From: Streptomyces sp. SID12501
GTDB lineage: Bacteria; Actinomycetota; Actinomycetes; Streptomycetales; Streptomycetaceae
Reading direction: 5' to 3'
Assembly: GCF_010550245.1 (NCBI RefSeq)
Contig: NZ_JAAGLU010000019.1
Location: 62,001-126,000, forward strand
Length of the DNA: 64,000 nucleotides
Position numbers and translations under genes: made by a program. Positions 8,664 through 17,600 of the stretch are shown here, in pieces (position 1 is the stretch's first letter; each line of letters starts with the position of its first letter). Below the pieces are notes generated by a model. It was not told where the DNA came from and ran no database searches. It was given only the letters and a program-made list of their open reading frames with translations.

Positions 8664-10555
8664 GCAGTCAGGGCAGCAACCGCAGGGTCGGCGCCGTACG
8701 GCCCAGTCACCTCATGTTCACCGCTGGCGTCGGCGCCCTCGTCGACCTGCCCAACTTCTCCGTCCTGATCCGGGGAATCGACTTCTGGAGTCACTCCGGT
8801 GTCACCGACTACGACATCGACGAACCCCGGCTGCGCGCCGCCGTCAACCGGTCGCTCCAGCGCTATGGACGCGGCCAGGTCGAGCAGTTGCGTGCCGCTC
8901 CCTGGCTGGAGGGCGCCGACACGGACCCGAAGAGCTGGGCGGCACAGGGGATCGGCGTGCCCGTCACGCCGTTCCCGCAGTGGCTGCGCTGCACCGCGTG
9001 CAATGTACTGGCCGCGATCGACTCAGGCGAGTTCGCCTTCGTCAACGCCAACCCACGGACGCCGCACGAGGCGAAGTTCGTGCACGACTGCAAGCGGGGG
9101 AAGCCGCTCGCGGTAGCGGCCCGTTTCACCCTCGTGTGCACTGCCGGCCATCTCGACGAGTTCCCGTACACCACGTACGTGCACCGCGGGCAGGCCTGCG
9201 GCCAGACACCGCGCCCGAAACTGCGTATGAAGGACCACGGCGGAAACCAGGCCGCCAACGTCACCATCGAATGCGTCGCCTGCGGCGTGAAACGCAACAT
9301 CCGTGAAGCCATGGGCGAGCGAGGCCGCCGCAATCTGCCGGGGTGCCGTGGACGGCATCCGCACCTCGGCACCTACGAGACGGACGGCTGTGAGCAAGAG
9401 CCGGTTCTCATGGTGGCGGGCGCGTCCAACCAGTGGTTCCCGCTCACCCTCAGCGCCCTGGCACTGCCCAAGGCACAGGGTGGAGACGTCGGCAAGCTCC
9501 TCGACGACCACTGGCCCGACCTCGAACTGATCGAGGACCGGGGGCAGTTCGACTTCATGGCGCGCATGCCCAAGTTCACCTTCCTGAAGGAGTTCGACGC
9601 CGACGCGGTGGTTGTGGCGATCACGGCCCGAAAGCAGGGAAACGCCGGGACGGCTCTGTCCGCCCCCGACGTCCAGGCCGACCTCTTCGGACCCGAATGG
9701 GACGCGCTCTCCGGTCCTGTTCCCACCCCCAGCGACGATTTCGCCCTTCGGCAGATGCCCGTGCCGGCCCGTCTGAGCGAGTTTTTCGCCGACATCAGGC
9801 AGGTCGAGCGGCTGCGTGAAGCACGGGCGCTGATCGGGTTCACCCGGCTCGACGCGCCCGACCCCGAATCGCCGGAGATCGCCACGCGTGTCGAGCTGTC
9901 CCGCGGAATCCGGAACTGGGTACCGGCCAGCGAAGTGCGTGGCGAGGGAATCTTCCTGCGCGTGCAGGACGGTCTGATGGCCGAGTGGACCGGTCGTATG
10001 GAGAAGTCACCGCAGATGGAGGCGCACAGACAGGCGTACGCACGGTTCCGCGCCAACCGGAAGTCGGACCGCAAGACCAGCGACTTCGACCCCTACTACG
10101 GTTGGCCCGGAGCGCGGTACCTGGCCCTGCACACCCTCTCCCACCTGCTGATCCGCACCATCGCCCTGGAGTGCGGCTACAACTCGGCCTCGCTCGCCGA
10201 GCGGATCTACGCGGGGGACGAACAGAATCCGAGGACGGGCATCCTCATCTACACCGCCGTGCCGGACTCCGAGGGCACCTTGGGAGGACTGGTGTCCCTC
10301 GCCGAGGAGCGGGAGTTCGACCGGATCGTGCGCCGAGCCCTGACCGACGCCCGCCGCTGTTCGGCTGACCCACTCTGCGCCGAGCGCCTGCCACAGGACC
10401 CGGCCGACTTCCTGCACGGAGCCGCGTGCCATGTCTGTCTGTTCGTGTCGGAAACCACGTGCGAACGCGGCAACCGGTTCCTGGACCGTCGGTTCCTCGT
10501 TCCGCTGACCGGGGACAAGGATCCGGTGCTGACCCCGGTCGGCCTGCTGCCGTGA
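8660..10555 (+). CDS. drmB: DISARM core protein DrmB (DUF1998)
   Basis: 631 aa, starting in the ATGA overlap with drmA. The N-terminal segment RPSHLMFTAGVGALVDLP is characteristic of DrmB. Several Cys pairs follow (WLRCTACNVL, CTAGH near residue 160, CVACGVKRN near 210), then a C-terminal DUF1998-type block with ADPLCAERL, AACHVCLF and TTCERGNRFLDR. DrmB is the partner of the DrmA helicase and is shared by all DISARM classes; its biochemical role is not established beyond complex formation and DNA engagement. It ends in a GTGA overlap with drmC. Confidence 0.9.
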   Translation: MSSQGSNRRVGAVRPSHLMFTAGVGALVDLPNFSVLIRGIDFWSHSGVTDYDIDEPRLRAAVNRSLQRYGRGQVEQLRAAPWLEGADTDPKSWAAQGIGVPVTPFPQWLRCTACNVLAAIDSGEFAFVNANPRTPHEAKFVHDCKRGKPLAVAARFTLVCTAGHLDEFPYTTYVHRGQACGQTPRPKLRMKDHGGNQAANVTIECVACGVKRNIREAMGERGRRNLPGCRGRHPHLGTYETDGCEQEPVLMVAGASNQWFPLTLSALALPKAQGGDVGKLLDDHWPDLELIEDRGQFDFMARMPKFTFLKEFDADAVVVAITARKQGNAGTALSAPDVQADLFGPEWDALSGPVPTPSDDFALRQMPVPARLSEFFADIRQVERLREARALIGFTRLDAPDPESPEIATRVELSRGIRNWVPASEVRGEGIFLRVQDGLMAEWTGRMEKSPQMEAHRQAYARFRANRKSDRKTSDFDPYYGWPGARYLALHTLSHLLIRTIALECGYNSASLAERIYAGDEQNPRTGILIYTAVPDSEGTLGGLVSLAEEREFDRIVRRALTDARRCSADPLCAERLPQDPADFLHGAACHVCLFVSETTCERGNRFLDRRFLVPLTGDKDPVLTPVGLLP

Positions 10556-11331
10556 GCCGACCCGCCTTCGAGGGCGCTGCCGAGGCCGCCGTCTTGGCCC
10601 TCGGCCTCTCGCGCAGCAAGGACCTCGCCAGCCTGCTCGCCCAGGGACGTACCAGGGAACGGATACTGACCGAATTGGCGACACCAGGAGTCAGCGCGGC
10701 TGTCGCGGCGCTCCACGACGCCATGGCGTCGGAGTCGGTGCCCGCCTCCGAGGCGGCTGCCTACGTGCGCGGCTACGTCGCCGCCCGGCGGCGTGCCCGG
10801 GAAAGGGTCCGGGTCCGCACCGTGTGGAGCGGCCCTTCGACACCGGCCGTACCGGTGCGTGCCACAGCCCAGGTGCTGGTCGAGGTCATCAACGAGGCAC
10901 AGCATGAACTGCTGGCAATGACGTACGCGGCTCGCCCCTATCCCGCCCTGACGAAGGCCCTGACCGCGGCTGCAGCCAGAGGTGTCCAGACGCACGTCGT
11001 GGTCGAAACCCTGGCCGGCGCGGGCGGCCTGCTATCGGGGAAGGAACCGGCCGACGCGTTCGCGTCCGTGCCCGGCCTGCTGCTGTGGGTCTGGTCACGG
11101 GACCCGGCCGAACAGGGCCGCTCACGCCAGCACGCCAAGCTGGCGGTCGCCGACCGACGCACCCTTCTGCTCGGCAGTGCCAACCTGACCGAGTCCGCTG
11201 CTCGGCGCAACATCGAGGCGGGTGTGCTGGTGACCGGGGGCGAAGCACCGCGGCGCACGGCAGAGCACATCGTCGAACTGCAGCGCCTCGGAATACTCAG
11301 GCCTTTCCCGCCGCACCGAACTTCTGATTGA
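10552..11331 (+). CDS. drmC: DISARM phospholipase D-like protein DrmC
   Basis: 259 aa. The GTG start overlaps the drmB stop (GTGA). The N-terminal half is helical. The C-terminal half is one PLD-superfamily module with an HxK motif and downstream GSANLT (SRQHAKLAVADRRTL, then LLGSANLTESAARRN). DrmC is the third universal DISARM component; known family members carry a single HKD-like motif and would need to dimerise to be active. Its 3' end is followed by panD-relic sequence rather than another defence gene. Confidence 0.9.
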   Translation: MSRPAFEGAAEAAVLALGLSRSKDLASLLAQGRTRERILTELATPGVSAAVAALHDAMASESVPASEAAAYVRGYVAARRRARERVRVRTVWSGPSTPAVPVRATAQVLVEVINEAQHELLAMTYAARPYPALTKALTAAAARGVQTHVVVETLAGAGGLLSGKEPADAFASVPGLLLWVWSRDPAEQGRSRQHAKLAVADRRTLLLGSANLTESAARRNIEAGVLVTGGEAPRRTAEHIVELQRLGILRPFPPHRTSD

Positions 11332-11420
11332 CCACGGAACCTTGCTCGCGAGGGAAATCAGCAACGGGTCGGTGTGAGCCCTGGAACTCTTGGCGACAGC
11401 TGACCGAACTCGCGAATCGC

Positions 11421-11530
11421 TGTACGCTCCGAACGTCGCCCTTGACCTGAGAAAAGCGGGCAGGGAGCAGACAATCCAGGAGTATTTCCATGCTGCGCAC
11501 CATGTTCGAGTCCAAGATCTACTTCTTGAC
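11421..11530 (+). pseudogene. panD: Relic of a panD 5' end (promoter region plus first ~12 codons)
   Basis: About 100 bp here align with the region upstream of and starting intact panD (52449-52543). Shared blocks include TGTAC, GCCCTTGACCTG, an AAAGC-GGCAGGGAG block, CCAGGAGT, and the start coding MLRT-F-SKI. In this copy the ATG is at 11490; the reading MLRTMFESKIYFLTV leaves the PanD sequence after SKI and hits a stop near 11660. The two copies differ at many positions, so this is not a recent assembly duplication. It could be a former insertion junction or an old paralog. Its promoter-like part lies upstream of the Wadjet operon. Confidence 0.8.
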
Positions 11531-11680
11531 TGTCTGCCCAATCAGACGTGTGACAGTCGCTATTCGGTCGGCAATTGGTGGGTGGCATCGGAGCGGTGGG
11601 CTCCCCAGTCCCCGGGAGCCGTGCGCTTCGCCGACGCGACGGTGCAGGGGATCCGATACGTGAACGGCCGGTTTTCCGCA

Positions 11681-11697
11681 ACACTCCTTCGGAGTGT
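11681..11697 (+). promoter_or_regulatory. Hairpin covering the jetA ribosome-binding site
   Basis: A perfect 7-bp stem with a 3-nt loop (acactcc-ttc-ggagtgt). The 3' arm contains GGAG, the only SD-like sequence before the jetA start. It could limit translation of the first Wadjet gene. A second small inverted repeat, gtctg-cccaat-cagac, lies at about 11531-11546. Confidence 0.4.
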
Positions 11698-11699
11698 CA

Positions 11700-13328
11700 G
11701 TGGAGGTCCGTACCCTCGACGGCATGGAGGGGAACGAGCGGAAAGTCCCGCACGGTGAGGAAGCCGACGCCGAGGCCTGGCAGCGGTTGAGCGCGTACGC
11801 GTACCTCAGCGCGCCCGAGCGCCTGGAGTACGTCGCGGTGATGCGGGTGTTCTGCGGCACACTGCTCGCCGATCTGTCCGTACCCGACCTCCTCGCCAAG
11901 CTGGCCGAGAAGGACGTCCCGCGTGTGGCGCTGGACGCGGAAACGCTCACCCGCAGGCTCGAAGAGCTCGTACGCTGGGGCAATCTGCTGCGCAGCACGC
12001 ACACCGTCAAAGCGACCAGCATCACCGAGTACCAGCGCTCGCGGTCGCGCTACCAGCTGTCGAAGCTGGGGGAGCGCGTGCAACGGGGCGCGGACGAGGT
12101 ACTGGTCGGGGCGGACGCGGCACGCGAGGTGAGCAGCGAGTTGCTGGTCCTCGTCGACCGGGGACTGCGCGAGATAGCCGCCATGGCCGCGGCGCCGGGT
12201 GGTGCCGATCCGCAGCAGGCACTGGAGCGGATCAGTACGCTCTTCGTGCAGTTCGCCGAATTCGCCGAGTCCGTCCGGGACTTCTACGCCTATCTGGGCC
12301 AGGTACTGGCGCGCTACGACCTCGACTCGGCCGAGTACCAGGGGTTCAAGGAACTGCTGCTCGACTACGTGGAGGCCATTACCGAGGACGTCTCCTTCCG
12401 GGCCCCGCGCATCGCGGCCCACCTGGACGCCGTCCGGCCCCACCTGCCCGGGCTCCTCGCCCGGATCGACGCACACGCGGCGGGCATGGGAGCACTCGCC
12501 GACGGGCTGACCGAGACGCGGGTGCAGCGCAGCCGCGGACGGGACATCGCGGACTGGGAGGGGCTGCGAGAGTGGTTCACCGACACCGGAGGGCACTCCA
12601 GCCAGGTGGACCAGCTCCGGGACGCCACCCTGCGGGCCCTGCAGTCGCTGCTCGCCAACGCCAAGCGGATGCTGCGTTCGGCGTCCGGTGAGATGTCCCG
12701 TCGCAAGGACCTGCTGCGGCTCGCGGCCTGGTTCGACGCGGCGGAACCGGAAGAGGCCCACGACCTGGCGGTCGCCGCCTTCGGGCTCTACGGCGCGCGC
12801 CACCTGGGGGTGGCACCGGACCCGGACCGGTCCGTGCCGGCGTACGTGAGCTGGTGGACGGGACCCGTGGTGGACGTGCCGGTGGCGCTGCGCGAGCGCG
12901 GCAGCAGAGCTCAGCGCGGACGGGCCGCGGCCGCCGAGGACCACTCCGAGCAGAAGCGCCACCTCATGGAGCAGGCGCGGCAGCAGGCCGAGGCCAGGCA
13001 GGCGGCCGCCGACGAACTGCGCAGCGCCTCGGGCAGGTTCGATTCTGTGCGCCTCGGTGCCCCGGCCATGCGACTGCTCCTGGAGCTCCTGGCGACCGCG
13101 CTCGGCAACGCCCGACTGAGTAAGGACGCCCGCGACTTCTCGCTCGACGGCGCGCAGGCGGACGACGTGGACCTCGACATCAGGCTGACCGCGTGGCGCA
13201 CCCCCGGTCGGTCCACCGTCCTGCGGTCGGTGGACGGCGACCTGACGGCGGACGATCTCTCGCTGGCCGTCGAGAGCCTTGCCGTCGGGAGCGCATCCGC
13301 ACCGGCCATGGGGGAGGCGAGCGCCTGA
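11700..13328 (+). CDS. jetA: Wadjet protein JetA (TIGR02677/DUF2397 family)
   Basis: About 542 aa. I chose the GTG at 11700 because GGAG at 11691-11694 is 5 nt upstream; GTG 11694 and ATG 11724 are alternatives. The sequence fits the TIGR02677 family: an N-terminal winged-helix-like region (LSAPERLEYVAVMRVFC, then a stretch with LEELVRWGNLL), a long helical middle and a C-terminal domain. In the JET condensin complex this is the kleisin (MukF-like) subunit that bridges the SMC heads. First gene of a four-gene operon in which every junction overlaps (jetB ATG at 13328). Confidence 0.85.
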   Translation: MEVRTLDGMEGNERKVPHGEEADAEAWQRLSAYAYLSAPERLEYVAVMRVFCGTLLADLSVPDLLAKLAEKDVPRVALDAETLTRRLEELVRWGNLLRSTHTVKATSITEYQRSRSRYQLSKLGERVQRGADEVLVGADAAREVSSELLVLVDRGLREIAAMAAAPGGADPQQALERISTLFVQFAEFAESVRDFYAYLGQVLARYDLDSAEYQGFKELLLDYVEAITEDVSFRAPRIAAHLDAVRPHLPGLLARIDAHAAGMGALADGLTETRVQRSRGRDIADWEGLREWFTDTGGHSSQVDQLRDATLRALQSLLANAKRMLRSASGEMSRRKDLLRLAAWFDAAEPEEAHDLAVAAFGLYGARHLGVAPDPDRSVPAYVSWWTGPVVDVPVALRERGSRAQRGRAAAAEDHSEQKRHLMEQARQQAEARQAAADELRSASGRFDSVRLGAPAMRLLLELLATALGNARLSKDARDFSLDGAQADDVDLDIRLTAWRTPGRSTVLRSVDGDLTADDLSLAVESLAVGSASAPAMGEASA

Positions 13329-14665
13329 TGCCCCTGCCCTCCGCCCACGATGTCGCTCTCGCGGCCGAGCGCCGCGCCGCCGCCCGGCTCCTGCTGGCCC
13401 ATCCCCTGGTCACCAGCTCCGGACCGCACAGCGACACTTTTCCACTGATCCGGCGCCACGCCGACTGGCTGGCCCAGCGCTTCCAGCAGGTGTTCGGATA
13501 CCGCCTGCTGGTGGAGGCCTCCTACGCCCGGCTGTTCAAGGCGGGCCTCGGCCCGGGCTCGGGTCACCGTCTGGAACGACCGTCGACCGGAACGCCGTTC
13601 AGCCCGAGGACCTACGCCTACCTGGCCCTCGCCCTGTCGGTCCTCGTCACCGCACCGGAGCAGCTCCTGCTCTCCCAACTCGTCGCCGACCTGCGGGCCG
13701 CGGCCGTCGACGCCGGCGTCGAGATCGCCGACACCGGGCGCCAGGCCGAGCGGCGGACCCTCGCGGCCGCCCTGCGGCAACTCGTCGACTGGGGCGTCCT
13801 GGTCGAGACCGAGGGCCACGTCGGGGCCGTCGCCGAGGAGCGGTCCGGTGAGGCGTTGCTGACCGTGGACCGCGAGATCGCGCGAGCCGTCGTCGCCGGC
13901 CCGCTCGCGCGCAGCCGCGACGGCGCGGACCTCGTGCGCCGGGCGGCCGACCCCGGATTCGGCGGGCCACGTACATACGTGCGCAGGCGTCTTGTCGAAA
14001 CTCCTGTCGTCCACCTCGACGACCTTACGGACGCCGAGCGTGAATGGCTGCGCACCCGGCAGCGACGCGAGGCGCAGGCGTTCTCCGAACTGCTCGGCCT
14101 GGAAGCCGAGATCCGCGCCGAGGGCGTCGCTCTGATCGACACGGACGACGAACTCACCGACCTGCGCCTGCCGGGAACAGGGACTGTCGCCCAGGCCGCG
14201 CTGCTCCTCGTGGAGCGGCTGGTCGACCGGCTGCGTCCCGAAGACCCCGGCCACCCGGCGATCGGCGGACAGCTGGTCATCGGTGTGCCCGTCCCGGACG
14301 GCCTGCTCCCCGGATTGCTCGACGACCTGATCGAGGAGTACGGCAGGCGCGCCAACTGGCAGCGCGGCCACCTGGAGGACCGGGACGGATTCCTCGCGGC
14401 CGTACTCGACCTCCTCGGCCGGATGCGTCTGATGGCTTCCGCCGGGCCCGTGCGCGCGGACGGCCACGGCCTGCCCGAGGGATACGGGCAGACGGTGACA
14501 GAGGGGCGCTCCGTCACCGATGTCTCTCAGGCGCGGGGCCAGGACCGGGTGGACGGAGGCTGGATCCTGCTTGCCGCAGCCGCCCGGTACGCCACCACGG
14601 TGGCGGTCAGGCCCCGTATCGACCGGTCCCCGGCGGACGACGTCTTCGAGGAGCCGCCCCGATGA
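13328..14665 (+). CDS. jetB: Wadjet protein JetB (TIGR02678/DUF2398 family)
   Basis: 445 aa. The ATG overlaps the jetA stop by one base (TGATG). The TIGR02678 signature is visible: RRAAARLLLAHPLVT near the N-terminus, FGYRLLVEASYARLFKAG, tandem winged-helix regions, and a C-terminal WILLAAAARY. In JET complexes this is the KITE (MukE-like) partner of the kleisin. It ends in an ATGA overlap with jetC. Stoichiometric co-expression is implied by the couplings. Confidence 0.85.
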   Translation: MPLPSAHDVALAAERRAAARLLLAHPLVTSSGPHSDTFPLIRRHADWLAQRFQQVFGYRLLVEASYARLFKAGLGPGSGHRLERPSTGTPFSPRTYAYLALALSVLVTAPEQLLLSQLVADLRAAAVDAGVEIADTGRQAERRTLAAALRQLVDWGVLVETEGHVGAVAEERSGEALLTVDREIARAVVAGPLARSRDGADLVRRAADPGFGGPRTYVRRRLVETPVVHLDDLTDAEREWLRTRQRREAQAFSELLGLEAEIRAEGVALIDTDDELTDLRLPGTGTVAQAALLLVERLVDRLRPEDPGHPAIGGQLVIGVPVPDGLLPGLLDDLIEEYGRRANWQRGHLEDRDGFLAAVLDLLGRMRLMASAGPVRADGHGLPEGYGQTVTEGRSVTDVSQARGQDRVDGGWILLAAAARYATTVAVRPRIDRSPADDVFEEPPR

Positions 14666-17600
14666 ACCGCCCACCGACCCCGCACCGCTACCGACTGCAC
14701 CGCGCGGGCATCCGGAACGTCTGGCAGTACGACGAGCAGGAGTTCGTCTTCGGCGAGGGCCGCCTGCTGCTGCGCGGCAAGAACGGTGCCGGCAAGTCCA
14801 AGGCACTGGAGATGCTGCTTCCCTACCTCCTCGACGGCGACGCCCGTGCGCTGGACGCCACGGGAACCGGACGCACCACGCTGGCCTGGCTGATGCTCGA
14901 CGGCTTCGAGCAGACCAACCGGCTGGGCTATCTGTGGCTGGAGTTCGCGCGGACGGACGAGCACGGGAACGACCGGCATCTGACCATCGGCGCGGCCATC
15001 CGCGCGTCCCGGTCGACCAAGATGGCGAAGCCCTTCTTCTTCACCACTCGACTGCGAGTCGGTGAGGATCTCGACCTGGCCCCCGCCGGGCACCTCCTCC
15101 CCATCGACCAGCTCAAGTCGCTCGTCGGCCCGGAGAACGTCACCGACCGCGCCGTCGAGCATCGGGCCGGGGTCGCCCGCGAACTGTTCGGCCTCACCGA
15201 CCCGGCGCGCTACCGCAACCTGCTCCACCTGCTGCACCGACTGCGCCGCCCCACCATCGGAGACCGCATCGACTCCGGCGGACTGGTCTCGGTCCTCGCC
15301 GAAACCCTGCCCGCCCTCGACGACGAGGTCGTGGAGAAGGTGGCCCGCAGTCTGGACGACCTGGACTCCGTGCGGGCCTACCTCGGACGCCTCGAACGCA
15401 CCGACCGGGCGCTGCGCACCTTCCTCACCGACTACCGCGGCTACCTGCACGGCGCGCTGCGCCGCCGCACGGACCAGGTGACCGGTGAGCTGGAGCAACT
15501 GATGGAGCACCGCAGGTCCGCGGGTGACGCGGCGCGCAGGGCGGAGGGGCTCCGCGAGCGCGAGCAGGAACTCGACGCCCGCGTCGAAACCCTCACGAGC
15601 GAGTCGGGTGCCGCTGAGACGGACCTGGCCGCTCTGCGCGCCAGTGGCGGCTACCGCAGCCTGCAGGAACTCGGGGAGAGACGCACCACGGTCACCGCCC
15701 TGCACAGTGCGGCGGCCACCGCCTTCAAGGCAGTCCGCCAGGCGCACGGCAACCAGGAGGAGGCGGGGCGGCGTCTGACCGCCGAGGCTCGACGACTCGG
15801 TGAAGATCTGGTCGAACTGAGCACCTCGCACGGCGAGTTGGTACGGGAGGCCGAGCGGTCCAGGATCGACCCCGTGCACCTGGGGGAGCCCGTGGCGACG
15901 CCCGTCGCACCGGTCACGCCCGCCACCACAGCCGAACTGACCGCACCCGAGGGCGACTTCCACCTGGTACGACAGAGCGAGGTGCTGGCGGTCGACACAG
16001 AGGCCTGCACGACCGCGCTGCAGGCCTGGGACACCCGACTCGACGCCGCGCAGCCGGTGATCAGGAACCGCGTCAGGTTCGTCACGGAACTGGCCGCTCT
16101 CATCGAGCGGTCCAGTGAGGCTCAGAGGCAGGCGGGCGAGGCCGACACCGCCCGTGAACGTCTGGAGGAACAGGCGGACGACGCGCGGACCCGGGCCGAC
16201 GGTCGCCGACAGGAAACCGCGCGTGAGTCGATGGCGTACGCCATCGAGGCCAGAGACTGGAGCGAGCGGCTGCGAACATCCACCGGGGTGTCCCTCGACG
16301 CCGTGCTGGCCCTTGTCGCGCATGACCTCGCCGACGGTCCGCTGCCCGCGCAGACCCCCGAAGAGGTGGCCGAGGCAGCGAGGTCGGCCGTCGACCCGTG
16401 GCTGGCGGGGCTGGGTGCGGAGCGCGACGACGTCGCCCTGGCCGTCCGTGAACTGGAGGCCGAACAGGTCCGCCTCCGGCGGCGGCGCGAGGAATGGGAA
16501 CGCCGCACCGATCCCGAGCCTCCGCCTCCGTCCCACCGCACGGCTCCCCGCACATCCGGCACCGGAGCGCCCCTGTACCGCCTGGTGGACTTCGCCCACG
16601 AGCTGGCGCCGGACGCGCGGGCAGGCCTGGAGGCCGCGCTGGAAGCGAGCGGTCTGCTCGACGCCTGGGTGCGTGCGGACGGCGCGGTCCTCGACCCGAC
16701 CACCCATGACACCCTCCTGATCCCGGGAGTCCCTGTGGCCGGGCCGACGCTGGCCCGGGTGTTGCGGGCGGTTGCCGCCCCCGACAGTGGAGTGACGGCG
16801 GAGCAGGTCGAGCGCGTGCTCGGGGCGGTGGCTCTGGCCGGGGCCGGGGCCGGGGTCGGCTTCGGCGATGCCGGTCCGGTGGACGAGGCGGCGGAGGCGG
16901 GGCCGCACACCGTGATCGGTACCGATGGCTCCTGGAGGCTCGGTGTCGCCCACGGACGCCACACCAAGGAGGCCGCCGAGTACGTCGGTGCGGAGGTGCG
17001 TGCGGAGACACGCCGCCGGGCGCTGGCGGAACTCGACCGAGGACTGGCCGACCTGGAAGACGAGTTGACGGAACGCCGGCAGGGCCTGCGGATCCTCACC
17101 GAGCACCGCGACCGGATCGCCGACACGCTGCGCCGGCCGCCCTCGGCACGTGGGCTGACGGATGCGTGGGCTCGTACGACCGAGGCCGAGCGCACCGCCG
17201 AATCCCTCGCCTCGCAGGCGTCCGCGGCAGCCCGCGAAGCGGAGCAGGCGCGTGCCCGCGCGGTCTCCGCCCGGCGCGAGACCGAGGCGACGGCGAGTGC
17301 CCAGGACCTTCCGGCGGACCCGGCCGCACTGGAAACGGTCCGTCTGGCCCTGGATCGCCTCGGGCAGGGTACGCAGCGGCTTCGTCGGCGCGTGCGCACG
17401 GTCCTGTCCGCGGCCGACGGCCACCGGGGCGGCCGGACGGACTACGAGCGCGCCGAGTCTGCCCGCCGGGAGGCCGAGTCGGACTATGCCGAGCCGCTCG
17501 GCCGCCTGGAGACCGCTCGCCGAACCGTCCAGGCCATGGAAGAGGCCCTCGGAGCCACAGAGCAGGAGATCCTCGCCCGGGAAGCCGCGGCGACGCGCCG

